64,000 bases of DNA from Linanthus parryae (GCA_023055425.1 JALGPY010000034.1:1988584-2052583), one strand, 5' to 3'; shown: positions 19,668 through 30,595, counted from the stretch's first letter. Numbers and translations are program-made. The notes: a model not told the origin generated them from the sequence alone.

Positions 19668-22600
19668 GTGAAAATCAAGCAGGAGATTGTCAAACTCCTG
19701 GATGCCAAATTCATAGAGCCGAATCATCATCCCACATGGCTGGCCAATATCGTGCCAGTAGTGAAAAAGAACGGACAGCTCCGCATCTGCGTGGACTTCC
19801 GAGATCTCAATCGCTTCTGCCCCAAGGACGATTTCCCACTGCCCAACATCGATTTGCTTATCAATTCAACAGAGGGCCATCGCATGTTCAGTTTCATGGA
19901 CGGCTTCAGCGGGTACAATCAAATCAAGATGGATCCCGAAGACGCGCGGAAAACTGCATTCATCACTCCGGTGGGGGTGTTCAATTACACCGTAATGCCA
20001 TTCGGTCTCAAAAATGCGGGTGCAACCTATCAGCGGGCCATGATGGCTCTGTTTCACGACATGATGCATAAAGAAGTGGAATTCTATGTGGATGACCTGG
20101 TGGTCAAATCCAAGCACGAAGTAGACCACCTTGCAGATCTACGAAAGGTGTTCAATAGATGCAGATGTTTTCAACTGAAAATGAATCCCATGAAGTGCGC
20201 ATTCGGGGTAGCATCAGGGAAGTTCTTGGGATGCGTGGTTCATCGCCAAGGGATCGAGCTTGACCCTGCGAAAGTATCAGCTATCACCAGCATGACACCA
20301 CCCCATAACCAGAGTACCTTGAAAACATTCTTGGGAAAGCTATCATATCTGCGAAGATTCATCCCAGGGATTGCAGAAATCACCTGCTGTTTTAGTGCTC
20401 CCCTCAAGAAGGACGCTGCGTACAACTGGGCCCCAGAGCACGAAGTCGCATTCGAAAAGCTGCAGGATTTACTGACGTCCTCAAAAATAATGATCGCACC
20501 TCAACTGGGATCACCGCTTCTGCTATATCTGACATCAACAAGGAGATCTATAGGAGCGCTCTTGGCTCAGGAGCATGAAGGCCAAGAGAGGCCTATCTAC
20601 TACATCTCTCGCATCGTGCAGCCTGCTGAATCAAGGTACACAGACATCGAACGTCATTGCCTTGCCTTATTCTTTGTGATAGAGAAGTTGAAACACTATT
20701 TTGCATCACACAAAGTAGTAGTGGTCACCAAGAGCGACCCTATACGATATTTGCTAACTCACACTACTCCGGGCGGGAGATTGGCGAAATGGTACATGAC
20801 CATCTCTCAATACGATATCACATGCGTGCGACCGCGAGCGATCAAGTCACAAGCGGTAGCGGATCTGTTGGCACAGTTCCCCGATAACAGCCACGAGCCC
20901 GTGATCGAGGAAGAGCTCGAAGGCCCTGAGATCTATGCAATCGACGTGCCCTATTGGACGCTCCACTTTGACGGCTCGTCCACAAGGAAAGGTGGAGGCA
21001 TTGGGATAGTCTTGACCAAACCAGATGGGGAAGTCATAGAGATGTCCGCAAAGCTCAACTTCGCAGTCACAAACAACGAAGCGGAATATGAGGCTCTCAT
21101 CGCGGGGCTCCGTGCGGCGAAAGCTTTGGAAGTAAGCAACTTAACGGTCATGGGAGATTCCAAGCTGATTGTTAAGCAAGCCTCGGGCGAATATGGTTTG
21201 AAGGAGATCAACCTCCTGTCTTACCGCACCCTAGTACAAAAGCTGATGCAGCAATTCTGCGATGTGAAGTACGAGCACAAGCCCCGAGCAGACAACAGAC
21301 ATGCGGACGCCTTGGCAACCTTGGGATCTAAGGTCAGCACTGACAAATGCCCCGCAAAGATCTCTATTGAAGTGCGAACGTCGTCGGCATTGACAGAGGA
21401 TGCGTGCGACGACAAACACATGGATGACGCAGACTGGAGGAAAGCAATCCTGCAAGCTATTGCGGAAGGCACAAGCAGTGAAAGCTGGGCACTCACAAAA
21501 GGGTACTGCATACATGACAACACCCTTTATTACAAGGGTTCTGGCGGAATACTCATGCGATGCGTCTCCGAGCGAGAGGGACAACTTTTGTTAGAAAAGA
21601 TTCACCAACACGCTTGCGGAGAAAGCGAGGTGTCAATCTACAGGAAGGCTCAGAGATATGGAATTCATTGGCCAGACATGTCAACAGCCGCAGCCCTGAT
21701 ACAAGGAAAGTGCGAGAGTTGCGCACTAATCAAAGATTCTCTACTCATCGCCCTAACCGATGACGACACGGACTGGAGGAAGCCACTATTTGATTTCCTC
21801 ACCCAGGGCACCGTGCCCGAATCAAGAAAAGAAGCCGAGAAATTGAAAAGGAAAGCGTCTCGATATGTGGTACAGGAAAACCTACTTTGGCGAAGAGGTC
21901 ACGAGGGCAACTTGCTGCGATGTCTAGACGGCAGAGAAGCACAAGAAGTCATGGACCTTTCTCATCAGGTGGAACACCAAGGAGGTGCGAAATTATGCAG
22001 ACAGCTCCTCTCAATCGGGTATTTCTGGCCCACGATGGAGGTCGATTGCCGCACCAAAGTGCGACGCTGCCAGGAGTGCCAATTCAAAGGGAACCTAGTG
22101 CACGCTCCCGCCGTGGATCTACATGCATTAGGGACGCCATGGCCATTTCACACATGGGCTCTGGACTTCATCGGTCCCATCCGACCGACGTCGCACGGGA
22201 ACCATTTCATTCTCACCGCGACTGAGCTATTCACCAAGTGGGTGGAAGCAATACCACTGAAGACGGCAAATGCGCTGGCTGTGGTCAACTTCATCCAGGA
22301 AAGCATCATATGCAGGTTCGGAATCCCAAACACCATTATTTCAGATAACGGTACTCCTTTTGTTAATCGCCAGGTAGCTGCGAAATTAGCGGAGTACAAT
22401 ATCAGGCAGATTTGTTGTACCCCTTATTACCCAAAGGGAAATGGACAAGCCGAAGCGACCAACAAAACGCTGTTGAAAATTTTGAGCAAGATGGTCGCAG
22501 ATGACCACAAGAAGTGGGCCGACTCTCTAAGCATAGCTCTGTGGGCCTACCGAACTTCTCCAAGGACACCCACGGGGGCCTCGCCATTTCTACTATGTTA

Positions 22601-22997
22601 TGGGGCCGAAGCTGTAGTACCTGCGGAGGTTAGAGTCAATTCGGCAAGGCTGGCCTTCCATGCACTCTATGAAAATCAACGCGATCACGACTTAGACTTG
22701 CTGGAGGAAAAGCGAGAACAAGCCAAAAGTACCAACAAGCGGTACCAGGAAAGAATCGCTCGCGCCTACAATAAGACGGTCCAGCGAAGAGATTTCGCGG
22801 TCGGAGACTTGGTCTTGCGCGCATCTGATCACTGTATGCGAGAAGCGACTCACCCGAAGTTCGCAGCCAATTGGGAAGGACCCTTCGAAGTCACAGAAGT
22901 CTTTGACAGTGGCTACTGCAGCATACGAAGGTTGCACGGCACAACCTCAACTCCGAGTTCAGTCAACATGCGCTGGATTAAGAAGTACTATCCCTGA
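19668..22997 (+). CDS. pol: Pol: reverse transcriptase, two RNase H domains and integrase (Tat type)
   Basis: An uninterrupted 1109 codons. The reverse transcriptase (about residues 1-190) has the catalytic FYVDDLVV (YVDD at 140-143). The Ty3 RNase H region (about 265-400) reads LYLTSTRRSIGALLAQE, lacking the first catalytic Asp, so it is probably a structural relic. A second, archaeal-type RNase H (about 430-560) has D435 in HFDGSS, E in NNEAEYEALIAGL, D in MGDSKLIV and D in RHADALATLGS, so it is probably the active one. This arrangement marks the Tat lineage. The integrase has an HHCC domain (about 762-805) and a core D833, D893, E929 (D-x59-D-x35-E). No chromodomain follows. An extra HHCC-like segment precedes the integrase (see findings). 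Together these parts would copy the RNA and insert the DNA. Confidence 0.93.
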   Translation: MKIKQEIVKLLDAKFIEPNHHPTWLANIVPVVKKNGQLRICVDFRDLNRFCPKDDFPLPNIDLLINSTEGHRMFSFMDGFSGYNQIKMDPEDARKTAFITPVGVFNYTVMPFGLKNAGATYQRAMMALFHDMMHKEVEFYVDDLVVKSKHEVDHLADLRKVFNRCRCFQLKMNPMKCAFGVASGKFLGCVVHRQGIELDPAKVSAITSMTPPHNQSTLKTFLGKLSYLRRFIPGIAEITCCFSAPLKKDAAYNWAPEHEVAFEKLQDLLTSSKIMIAPQLGSPLLLYLTSTRRSIGALLAQEHEGQERPIYYISRIVQPAESRYTDIERHCLALFFVIEKLKHYFASHKVVVVTKSDPIRYLLTHTTPGGRLAKWYMTISQYDITCVRPRAIKSQAVADLLAQFPDNSHEPVIEEELEGPEIYAIDVPYWTLHFDGSSTRKGGGIGIVLTKPDGEVIEMSAKLNFAVTNNEAEYEALIAGLRAAKALEVSNLTVMGDSKLIVKQASGEYGLKEINLLSYRTLVQKLMQQFCDVKYEHKPRADNRHADALATLGSKVSTDKCPAKISIEVRTSSALTEDACDDKHMDDADWRKAILQAIAEGTSSESWALTKGYCIHDNTLYYKGSGGILMRCVSEREGQLLLEKIHQHACGESEVSIYRKAQRYGIHWPDMSTAAALIQGKCESCALIKDSLLIALTDDDTDWRKPLFDFLTQGTVPESRKEAEKLKRKASRYVVQENLLWRRGHEGNLLRCLDGREAQEVMDLSHQVEHQGGAKLCRQLLSIGYFWPTMEVDCRTKVRRCQECQFKGNLVHAPAVDLHALGTPWPFHTWALDFIGPIRPTSHGNHFILTATELFTKWVEAIPLKTANALAVVNFIQESIICRFGIPNTIISDNGTPFVNRQVAAKLAEYNIRQICCTPYYPKGNGQAEATNKTLLKILSKMVADDHKKWADSLSIALWAYRTSPRTPTGASPFLLCYGAEAVVPAEVRVNSARLAFHALYENQRDHDLDLLEEKREQAKSTNKRYQERIARAYNKTVQRRDFAVGDLVLRASDHCMREATHPKFAANWEGPFEVTEVFDSGYCSIRRLHGTTSTPSSVNMRWIKKYYP

Positions 22998-23235
22998 CTT
23001 CTCTCATTTCATGCGTTTTATTATAACGTCGCTTAATGTCTTGTGTGGCTACGATTTACACAATCTCCTCTCCCATATGAGAGGATTGTAATCCCATCTC
23101 TCCCATATGAGAGCATTATAATAAGAAAATTCTCCCAAATGAGAAACTTCGTATGTGTGCATGTCAATTTTACTTTATTTCAGTTTGTTATAGCTGTTAA
23201 CAGTGAGTCATCCGCTACAATAACAATCCGCGAAT
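22998..23235 (+). other. Start of the pol 3' untranslated region
   Basis: It holds two or three copies of a small inverted motif 'ctcccatatgagag' at 23070-23150 and then enters the 54-bp array. No coding function is seen. Confidence 0.5.
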
Positions 23236-24130
23236 GCGATCTTAACTGATCATCTAAGCCTATCTGTTATGATAGCAGCCCATGCAAATGCGATCTTAAC
23301 TGATCATCTAAGCCTATCTCTTACGATAGCAGCCTATGCAAATGCGATCTTAATTGATCATCTAAGCCTATCTCTCACGATAGCAGCCCATGCAAATGCG
23401 ATCTTAACTGATCATCTAAGCCTATCTCTTACGATAGCAGCCTATGCAAATGCGATCTTAATTGATCATCTAAGCCTATCTGTCACGATAGCAGCCTATG
23501 CAAATGCGATCTTAATCGATCATCTAAGCCTATCTCTTACGATAGCAGCCTATGCAAATGCGATCTTAATTGATCATCTAAGCCTATATGTCACGATAGC
23601 AGCCTATGCAAATGCGATCTTAATCGATCATCTAAGCCTATCTCTTACGATAGCAGCCTATGCAAATGCGATCTTAATTGATCATCTAAGCCTATCTGTC
23701 ACGATAGCAGCCTATGCAAATGCGATCTTAATTGATCATAAAAGCCTATCTGTTACGATAGCAGCCTATACAAATGCGATCTTAATTGATCTTCTAAAGC
23801 CTATCTGTCACGATAGCAACACATACAAATGCGATCTTAATTGATCTTTCAAGCCTATCTGTTGCGATAGCAGCCTACGCAAAAATGATCTTAGTTGATC
23901 TTCTAAAGCCTATCTGTTACGATAGCAACTCATGCGCAAAATGATCTTATTTGATCTTCTAAAAGCCTATCTGTTGCGATAGCAGCTTATGCGAAAAATG
24001 ATCCCAATTGATCTTCTAGTAAAGCCTATCTGCCACGATAGCAACTCGCACAATTTAACGATCTTAATTGATCTACTAAAGACTATCTGCTACGATAGCA
24101 ATATTGTGAAGGTGATCTTAAATGATTCAC
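23236..24130 (+). repeat. 54-bp tandem array inside the Tat element, about 16 units
   Basis: The unit begins 'gcgatcttaactgatcatct', with period exactly 54 at 23236, 23290, 23344 and on. The first ten or so units are nearly uniform; the last six are diverged and vary in length (54-60 bp). Each unit holds an inverted CTATC...GATAG pair around a 6-7-base loop and one or two GATC-containing words. Because 54 is a multiple of three, the array reads as an open frame of 18-residue repeats (23269-23844), which I do not call a gene. Tandem repeats 3' of pol are a known habit of Tat/Ogre elements. Confidence 0.9.
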
Positions 24131-25552
24131 GAAGGCCAATCACAAGCCCATCTGCCAGGATGGCACAGCTGCGAAAATATGATCTCAAACGATCTAGCGA
24201 AACATCCACGAATTCATATAGCAGATCGCAAATGCGAAACCATTACGTAGCATTATGCAAGGCGAAATATGCCGAAACGCATGCGAAGTTGTATTTTGTT
24301 GTAAAGAGACGGCAGATAATAAAAAAGGCTATTTATCATTATGAGTCAAAAGACTCACAATTTATCTGTCTAGATAGCAGCTTACAAGCGAAAAAGCTCG
24401 AATCTAACTACGCAGCCAACATGGCTTACAATACATTCGAAAATCATGAAGTAACACATCGCGGGAATCCTGACTGAAAAGGATGAACCCACCAGTCCTA
24501 ACACCGGCAATGCAATACGCAGATCTGCGGGTGAACATCTGTTGCAAGGGGGATCTTGCTCCAAAGAGCCACATGAAGCCATACGTTCAAGATCCCAGTA
24601 TTTGACAAGACCCTTGTCAGATCCGCACCCCATAAGATTTGCCCAAGGAACCACTGGTTCCAGCGATCAACAGGCAAGCAGAAGCTCCAAAGGGCAAGGG
24701 CTCCTTGTAGACGGGGATGAACGCAGCGTTCCGTCACCCTGAGCTCACGAACGTGGGGGAAACAAATCCTCCTCCAAGGGATGCTGGAGGAGAATTCCGC
24801 CGTTCATTACGAGACGGTAGCACGGTCACTTCGGCGCTGCACCTTGCCGGGAGGCGGCCGGAAACATGACCTGCAAACATAATACACGAAGAAATTTCTT
24901 CGAACACACATGAGATATCATCTCCATCTCCTTTATGATGGTTATAAAGAACAATAAGCCTCATAAAGCGGATCTTGGAAACTATTTCTACAGCACAAAG
25001 CGCAAACTGAGGATTCACAACTTGAAGTTGTCATGAATCAACGAAAAACAAGCGTTGAAGCCAGCAGTCGTAAGGACTTACGGCAAAGCACATTTTTTGG
25101 GATGAAGAACCCAAATAGCAAAGACAAGGTTTATATAGACCCTGTGGAGACTCTTCAGTTGCCAAAGATGAGTCAGCAGAATTCGAAAAGAGGGTAAGTT
25201 CAATCACTTACGCCTTGAAAAGCGGTAACAATCAATTACCCTACTAAAGGCTACGACGATTCAGTTGCGTATCCTAATAAATGACGGATGGTCATGATTC
25301 GGATGGACTTCCCAACGAAAGCGTGCTTATCTGCCGAGAAATTAGCGCGAAAATCAAGCAGAGTATCAATTGCTGATGTCATAATTGGATATGCACAGAG
25401 ATATCTTATCAAATCCCGGGAAAGGGCAAAACGGGCAAATTCATTCTTGTTGTTAAAAAAAAGGGGAGAAACCCTAGAAACATTACATTAATGTTTCAAA
25501 CATTACATTAATGTTTCAGCTATTTTCTTGCTATTTTTCAAAATTCGAAAAG
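24131..25552. other. Tat element, non-coding stretch between array and antisense gene
   Basis: No supported protein. At 25477-25518 a palindromic word 'aaacattacattaatgttt' is present twice in tandem, about 40 bases beyond the antisense stop codon. It could form hairpins at the 3' end of that transcript. The ORF at 23989-24477 is a run-on from the degenerate repeats. Confidence 0.5.
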
Positions 25553-28500
25553 TCAAAGCAAATTCTTGATCAAGGAGTCTTGGGGCTCGAACTGATGGCT
25601 CAGCTTCTCTACTTGTTCCACTTCTTGCTTCAATAGCTCGCACCTGGCATTCATCTCATGATAGAGCTTCAGAGCTTCATCAACCTTTAGCTTTTGCTGC
25701 TCCACCTTCTGCTTCTCAGCTGCGAGATTCTGGTGGCCGAGTTTCAAAGTTACGGCTGCGCGAATCAGCGTGACTCTGTTCATAAGAAATTTGAAACCCA
25801 GTCTGCCCTGGACTTTGGTCAGGAGATTTTGGCACATGCCACATAGCAATTCAGCACTCTGGACAGAAATGGTCGCAGGCGTAGCCGCAGACAGCTGCTC
25901 CAAAATCCAAATGGCTTCAGTAAGAAACAGCCTCCTGTCGAAGGGCCCTATCTCCAGAGATCTCACAAACGATTGGGGGTAGGTGAGGCGCATTCGAACC
26001 ACCCAGTCTACATCGGTTTGCTTCAAACCTGAAGAGACGTCAAAACTAAGTTATGATGTCAAACTCGCAAGAAAATAATGCAAAATGCGAACAGTAAAGC
26101 TATGCTTACCAGTTCCTTCCAGAATCTCATGAAGAGAAGGAATGCGCGCTGCCGGGGTGGTCGAAGACTGTCCTCGCTCCATAGCTCTCCTATCAGCTGC
26201 GAGCTCCAATCTCTCGTGGTCAGGAGGAAGAGTGTAGGCCGCACCAGCTGCGACTGCATTCCCAACCTGCGAGCCCCAAAAGCTCCACGCAGGAATAGGT
26301 GCCTCTGGCTCAGTCATCGCCGGAGGCGAAGGGACAGCCGAAGTCGCTTGGCGAAGGACGCTCTCAGATGCGAAAGCATTAGCAGAACTTGTCCTTACTT
26401 CCTCAGCACCAGTATGGACATCTTCATCCATCAGCACATCATCTGCTTCAGCATCATCGGAAAGTTCGATGATGTCCTCGAGAGGCTCACTTGCATGTTC
26501 AGCGGCCGCGACAGGCTTCTCGGTATGGGAGCTCGGAATCGGAACATAGGACGCAGAAGGATGACTTCTCTGCTCCAGCACAGGTTCCTCAGCATGACCT
26601 GCAACATTAAATGCGATGATATGAGGTAGCTTGCGCTATAAGTTATTTTGCTATCTTTGCTAAAAGCTAAGAGTAAGCACCTCCACGCGAAGGTGGGAGT
26701 GAGATATCTTCATCATACACTAAGGACGTGGAACCATGTCCTATTAGTGTCTCCTCACTAAGCAAGTCTTTAAAAGGAGCGTGACCTGGGATGCGAAGAA
26801 ACCAGTCATGATCCTGTTTCAAGTTGCTCAGGTCTAGCACATGCATATCGCTCAAATATTTACCTGAAGGTTCTCCACACTTGTCTACTAGCCAACGGCG
26901 GATGTCAGTCTTTGACACACCATGCTTTAACGCACCCACAATAACATCTCTATAAGTTACTGCGAGATTGAAGATCTCACCTTTATCGCCGCCTGCGATT
27001 TCCTCAAAGTACGCTTGAACTTGCTCCAGCGCTGCTGCATCCTCTTCCGGAACCGCATCTTCTTCCTCTGCCTGGGGAACCACTTCTTCGGGAAGCTCAT
27101 CTTCCTCGCTAGCTGGACGCACTAAGTCGTCAACATGCTGCTCTTCGAGGCTCCGCTGTCTCACACGCTCGAGCTCCTCCTCTTCCCGCTGCCTCCTTCT
27201 TTCAGCAGCCTCCGCGGCTGTCTTCCTGGACTCAGCAAGAATGTCCTCGCTTATGGGATCGTCTGGAATGCCAGAATGGGTATCTCTCTTTTGTCTCTTG
27301 GCCAAAAGGCCACCAATGGTCTCATCATCATCATCATCTGCGAAGATATGATTGGTTTAAGAAAAGAAGTGCAAAGAAGTTACGATAATGGGAAAAGAAA
27401 TGCGACGGAGGTACCTCCTGATTCTTCCTCATGCATCACAACTGTTGCTTCTTCTTCTTCATCGCTTTCTTGGGGCTCCTGCCTCTCTTCCTTTTCCTCT
27501 TGGTTGAATGGAACAAAAGACTCAACTGCGAGCTCTTTTCGCACTTTTCCTTTATCCTTGATAGAAAGGGACCTCACTGGAGGAGAAGCTGGAGCACTTC
27601 TAGGGGAAGGAATCGTAATTCTCTTTTGCCTAGGTCTCTTCACTCTTGGCGCCGCAGTCGCTGGAGGGGACGGGTCATCTCCAGGAGGAGACGGAGCCGG
27701 AGCGTTGTCTATCAGCGAGTCAGCAAAAGCATTCATGACTGCGGGAATCTTTGTTTCGACCTCAGGGTCCATCCTCCATGATAGCCGGAACGACTGCTTT
27801 TGTCTTCTGGTGGCAACAATGGTGTTAACCAATGACTTGGAGCGGTCACCAGATGCGAATCTCCGCACATGACACTATAGCAAACAGTACAGAATGAAGG
27901 CATCAGCATAAGAAAATCAAAAGGCTTAACGCACGCGGAGAAATTGCTTACCTCAGCAAATGCCTTGCTATATCTGACGACATGCGTATCGCCCTTCTTA
28001 ATTGCGGCGATCTTCTCCTTCAGAATGACATCAGGACACAAGTGGTTCTCGCGATCCAACAGTGAGTAGCAACCATACTCAGACTCGCTCAGACTGCAAT
28101 TGGGGCGAAACGGAAAAGAGTTTCTTTTGATCAAGGGAGCTCTACTTGGCTGCGCGGCCGACTCCGTCTCAATCCTTGTTTGCTGGGCAATCCAGTATGC
28201 GAGCCAGTTTTGGGAACAACCACCCTCGCGGGTTTCCGCAGGCTGCTCAAAGGGAAGATTGTTCATGAAGACCGTCTTGCACTCCTTTGTTAGCAAGCGC
28301 TTATAGCACCCTCTGATAATGGACTGGGGCCAGATTGATGGGGCCACCGCATCAAAACCGAACTGAGGAGAAACTCGAGTGGGGTCAACACATGGTAGAA
28401 GACCCCATCATGGGGGTGACCATCAATCAAGTACCTCGACAACCAAGCACAGAGGAAGGCACAAAGGGTCAAGTGATAGCCCTTACCCTCTACATAATTC

Positions 28501-29279
28501 TCGTCCTCTGGGTTCTCACTCAGGAGCTTCTTAGTGATGCTGCTGTTCGCATAGTCTCGGAAGAAGTACTGTAACCATTTGTTCCAGGTGTTCTTCGCAG
28601 ACGTATCAACCAACTGCCAGTTCGGAAGAGGCTTTGTAGTGGTCCACCGGGTGGAGATTTTCTTTACCTCTGCTAAGCATTCCTCCATCTGTGTGTATAA
28701 AGCAATCTCCGCAGATGTCCTCAAGGGACTCAAAGGGTCCACTTCGCCCATGGGGGAAAGCTCGTACAGCATTTGAACGTCCTCGAGTGTGGGGGCAGCC
28801 TCGAACTCAGCAAAATGGAACGTGTGAGTCGCAGGCGAGTAACGGGACAGAAGGTCTAGAAGCATGGACTGATCCAGCTTCACGGCAGCACCCTTCATAG
28901 CACGGATAGCAAAGTATACGCCGGCTTCATCAAGAGTCGCGGCGTGATGGTCCAACACGTGGTCAATCCACTCATCCATATAGTCCAATTTCTGGACGAA
29001 CGCCTGGGTAGAAATCGCAGTATATGGGAAGTGCCCGTTCTCGATTCCCAATCGAACCACATCCTCGGAACCAATCAACTCGAGCAAGGCCGAGTTAACT
29101 GGGCGAGTCAGCGTCAGCAATCGCTCAACTGGGACAGGATCAGGCATCCTCTTCGCCTTAACCCTCGCATGGTAGAAATCTTTGCCGCCTAAATAGGGGG
29201 CTTTTCGCCACAAGGCCAGCGGAAGGTCGGGTATCTCTTCATCTTCCTTGACGGGTCTGGTTCCTCTTGTCTTGGCCAT
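25553..29279 (-). CDS. Antisense passenger gene: plant mobile domain (PMD) protein, five coding exons, frameshifted
   Basis: Coding exons on the minus strand are 29279-27952, 27874-27415, 27337-26681, 26598-26110 and 26028-25553. All four introns are GT...AG on this strand (for example GAG|GTAAGC at 27951, TTCGCAG|AT at 27337) and the phases (0,1,1,1) match. Exon 1 starts MAKTRGTRPVKED and holds a plant mobile (aminotransferase-like) domain, best at SPATHTFHFAEFEAAPTLED and the following VQMLYELSP. Frame changes at about 28391, where an extra GT explains the break, so the product is truncated near residue 300 unless repaired. Exons 2-4 are acidic and proline-rich; exon 5 is a coiled coil (LAAEKQKVEQQKLKV and onward). 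The unbroken length would be about 1135 residues. PMD proteins occur both in host genes (MAIN/MAIL type) and in transposable elements. Function here is unknown. Confidence 0.82.
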
Positions 29280-29720
29280 TCCTGCGGAAGAGCAAGAAAA
29301 AGGGGGGAGAAATACCACACTTCAGTTTGAATTTTGAAATTCAAGATCTATGCAAAGGAAGACGAACAGTTTCTGGTATCAATTTCATAAATCAGGGAGT
29401 TGCAAAATCTCATATTGTTGAAGGATTAAAGCAAAAGTGGGTTCAAAGATCAAGGCCTCTTCACAAATTTCATGGGTTTACAGATTCAACGCAGTTCAAG
29501 GCAAACACTGGTATCTTAAATCAAAATTAAACGAGGCCAACCTTGTTTTCTTGAAGCTTGCTTGGATATGCACAATTGAAGAACACGATTTGCAGTTTTG
29601 AACTGGTGATTGATTATCTGAATCTGCTCTCGAAGATCTCCGGGTACCATTCACTTTAAGAGAAAGAAGTGATGCTTTGCAATAATGGGGGATACAAAGT
29701 ATTTATCCAAAACAATGAAG
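29280..29720 (-). promoter_or_regulatory. Leader, 5' UTR intron and probable promoter of the antisense gene
   Basis: On the minus strand an acceptor TTCCGCAG|GA sits two bases before the ATG (29284-29280). A donor ACAAG|GTTGGC at 29541 would end a 5' UTR exon. A TATA-like GGATAAATA lies at about 29702-29710 (minus), roughly 30 bases before a plausible start. This indicates the passenger gene had its own promoter inside the element. The start site is inferred. Confidence 0.5.
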
Positions 29721-29950
29721 GGTTGCGTCCTTTCGGTAGTCGAATCGCAACCGTCACCGTCGAATCGCGCAATCACGAGACAAGCTGACGTCACGCCTAA
29801 AACCCTAAAGGCCAGACGGCACGACTCTAGGGGTTTTAGGTCATAATGACACGCACGGGGGCTGAACTTACCCGTATTTGAATTGGTGCGTGGCAGCAAC
29901 GCGTATGTTGGTTTCCGCGCATGGAAGTCTATACAGCTATGAGTCTTCAC

Positions 29951-29968
29951 GCGCAGAAAGGGGGCTAA
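29951..29968 (+). promoter_or_regulatory. Polypurine tract of the Tat element
   Basis: GCGCAGAAAGGGGGCTAA lies directly before the 3' LTR and would prime plus-strand DNA synthesis. Confidence 0.75.
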
Positions 29969-30595
29969 TGTAGATAGTGCTTTCTGAGCTGACAGATCTT
30001 GGCCACGTGGCAACCATCCAGCACACCATATTGTGCTCCACACACACTGGATCACCAGCCGAGCTGATCCATGTGGGGGCTGCGAGACAGAGCCCTCGCA
30101 TACCACTGCACGGGACTTGTAGGGACTTAGTGGTTTGGAGGCTAGAGTAAGCCCTGTCGCGTGCGAGCCAAGCCCGCACGCGACCTTTAGTAACTGCTTT
30201 GAGAGATTTATGGCACGAGCTCCATAAACCCGGTCAATCCGGTCAAACCCGGTCAACCTCGTAAAGGTTCCGGTATTCGCGCACAACGTGCTGTAACGGT
30301 CCCTATATACTCGGACGAACGTGCCGTTATGGTTAAGCTAATTAAGCCGCCATCAATGGGCGCATTAACCACACTACAACGGTCACGGTCTCTGCTATAT
30401 ATAGGACGTTACCCTTTCCATACAAAGGAGAACACACTTGCCATACGCGGAAGCTCTGCCAAACCTCTGTCTCTCTCTCAGACATTGCTACTGCCTTATT
30501 CTCTCCCTACACACAACCCCTCTCTTCCTGTGCGATCCCTGATCCACTACATACGGTGTACACAGAGGTCTCCCCGCCGGAATCTCTTGTGCACA
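29969..30595 (+). repeat. 3' LTR of the Tat element
   Basis: Same length as the 5' LTR. Four substitutions are seen against it, near 30196, 30265, 30309 and 30500. It is followed by the target duplication ACTAC. Confidence 0.93.

Larger units (their letters stand above)
15981..30595 (+). mobile_element. Tat-lineage Ty3/gypsy LTR retrotransposon, 14615 bp, with antisense passenger gene
   Basis: Two 627-bp LTRs (15981-16607, 29969-30595) flank gag-protease, pol, a 54-bp tandem array and a minus-strand multi-exon gene. The target duplication ACTAC is perfect (15976-15980, 30596-30600), and a primer-binding site and polypurine tract are present. The Tat assignment rests on the extra archaeal-type RNase H between the degenerate Ty3 RNase H and the integrase, the absence of a chromodomain, the large size, and the tandem repeats and extra ORF 3' of pol. 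The LTRs differ at four positions by my alignment (0.64%), so insertion was recent. The coding region nevertheless has one frameshift and three in-frame stops, which suggests it was moved by proteins from another copy or decayed before insertion. Confidence 0.93.

Noticed and set aside
17457..22937. Many minus-strand ORFs opposite gag and pol
   Set aside because: They are shadows of the plus-strand coding frames, with no domain of their own.
23269..23844. 191-codon ORF of 18-residue repeats
   Set aside because: It is the 54-bp tandem array read in frame. The period is a multiple of three, so the frame stays open by arithmetic.
23236..24130. Array resembling a CRISPR (short regular repeats)
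   Set aside because: The whole 54-bp unit is repeated with no unique spacers, inside a plant retrotransposon.
27135..27872. 245-codon plus-strand ORF opposite the passenger gene
   Set aside because: The minus strand has domain-like protein with matched splice sites. The plus reading is its complement.
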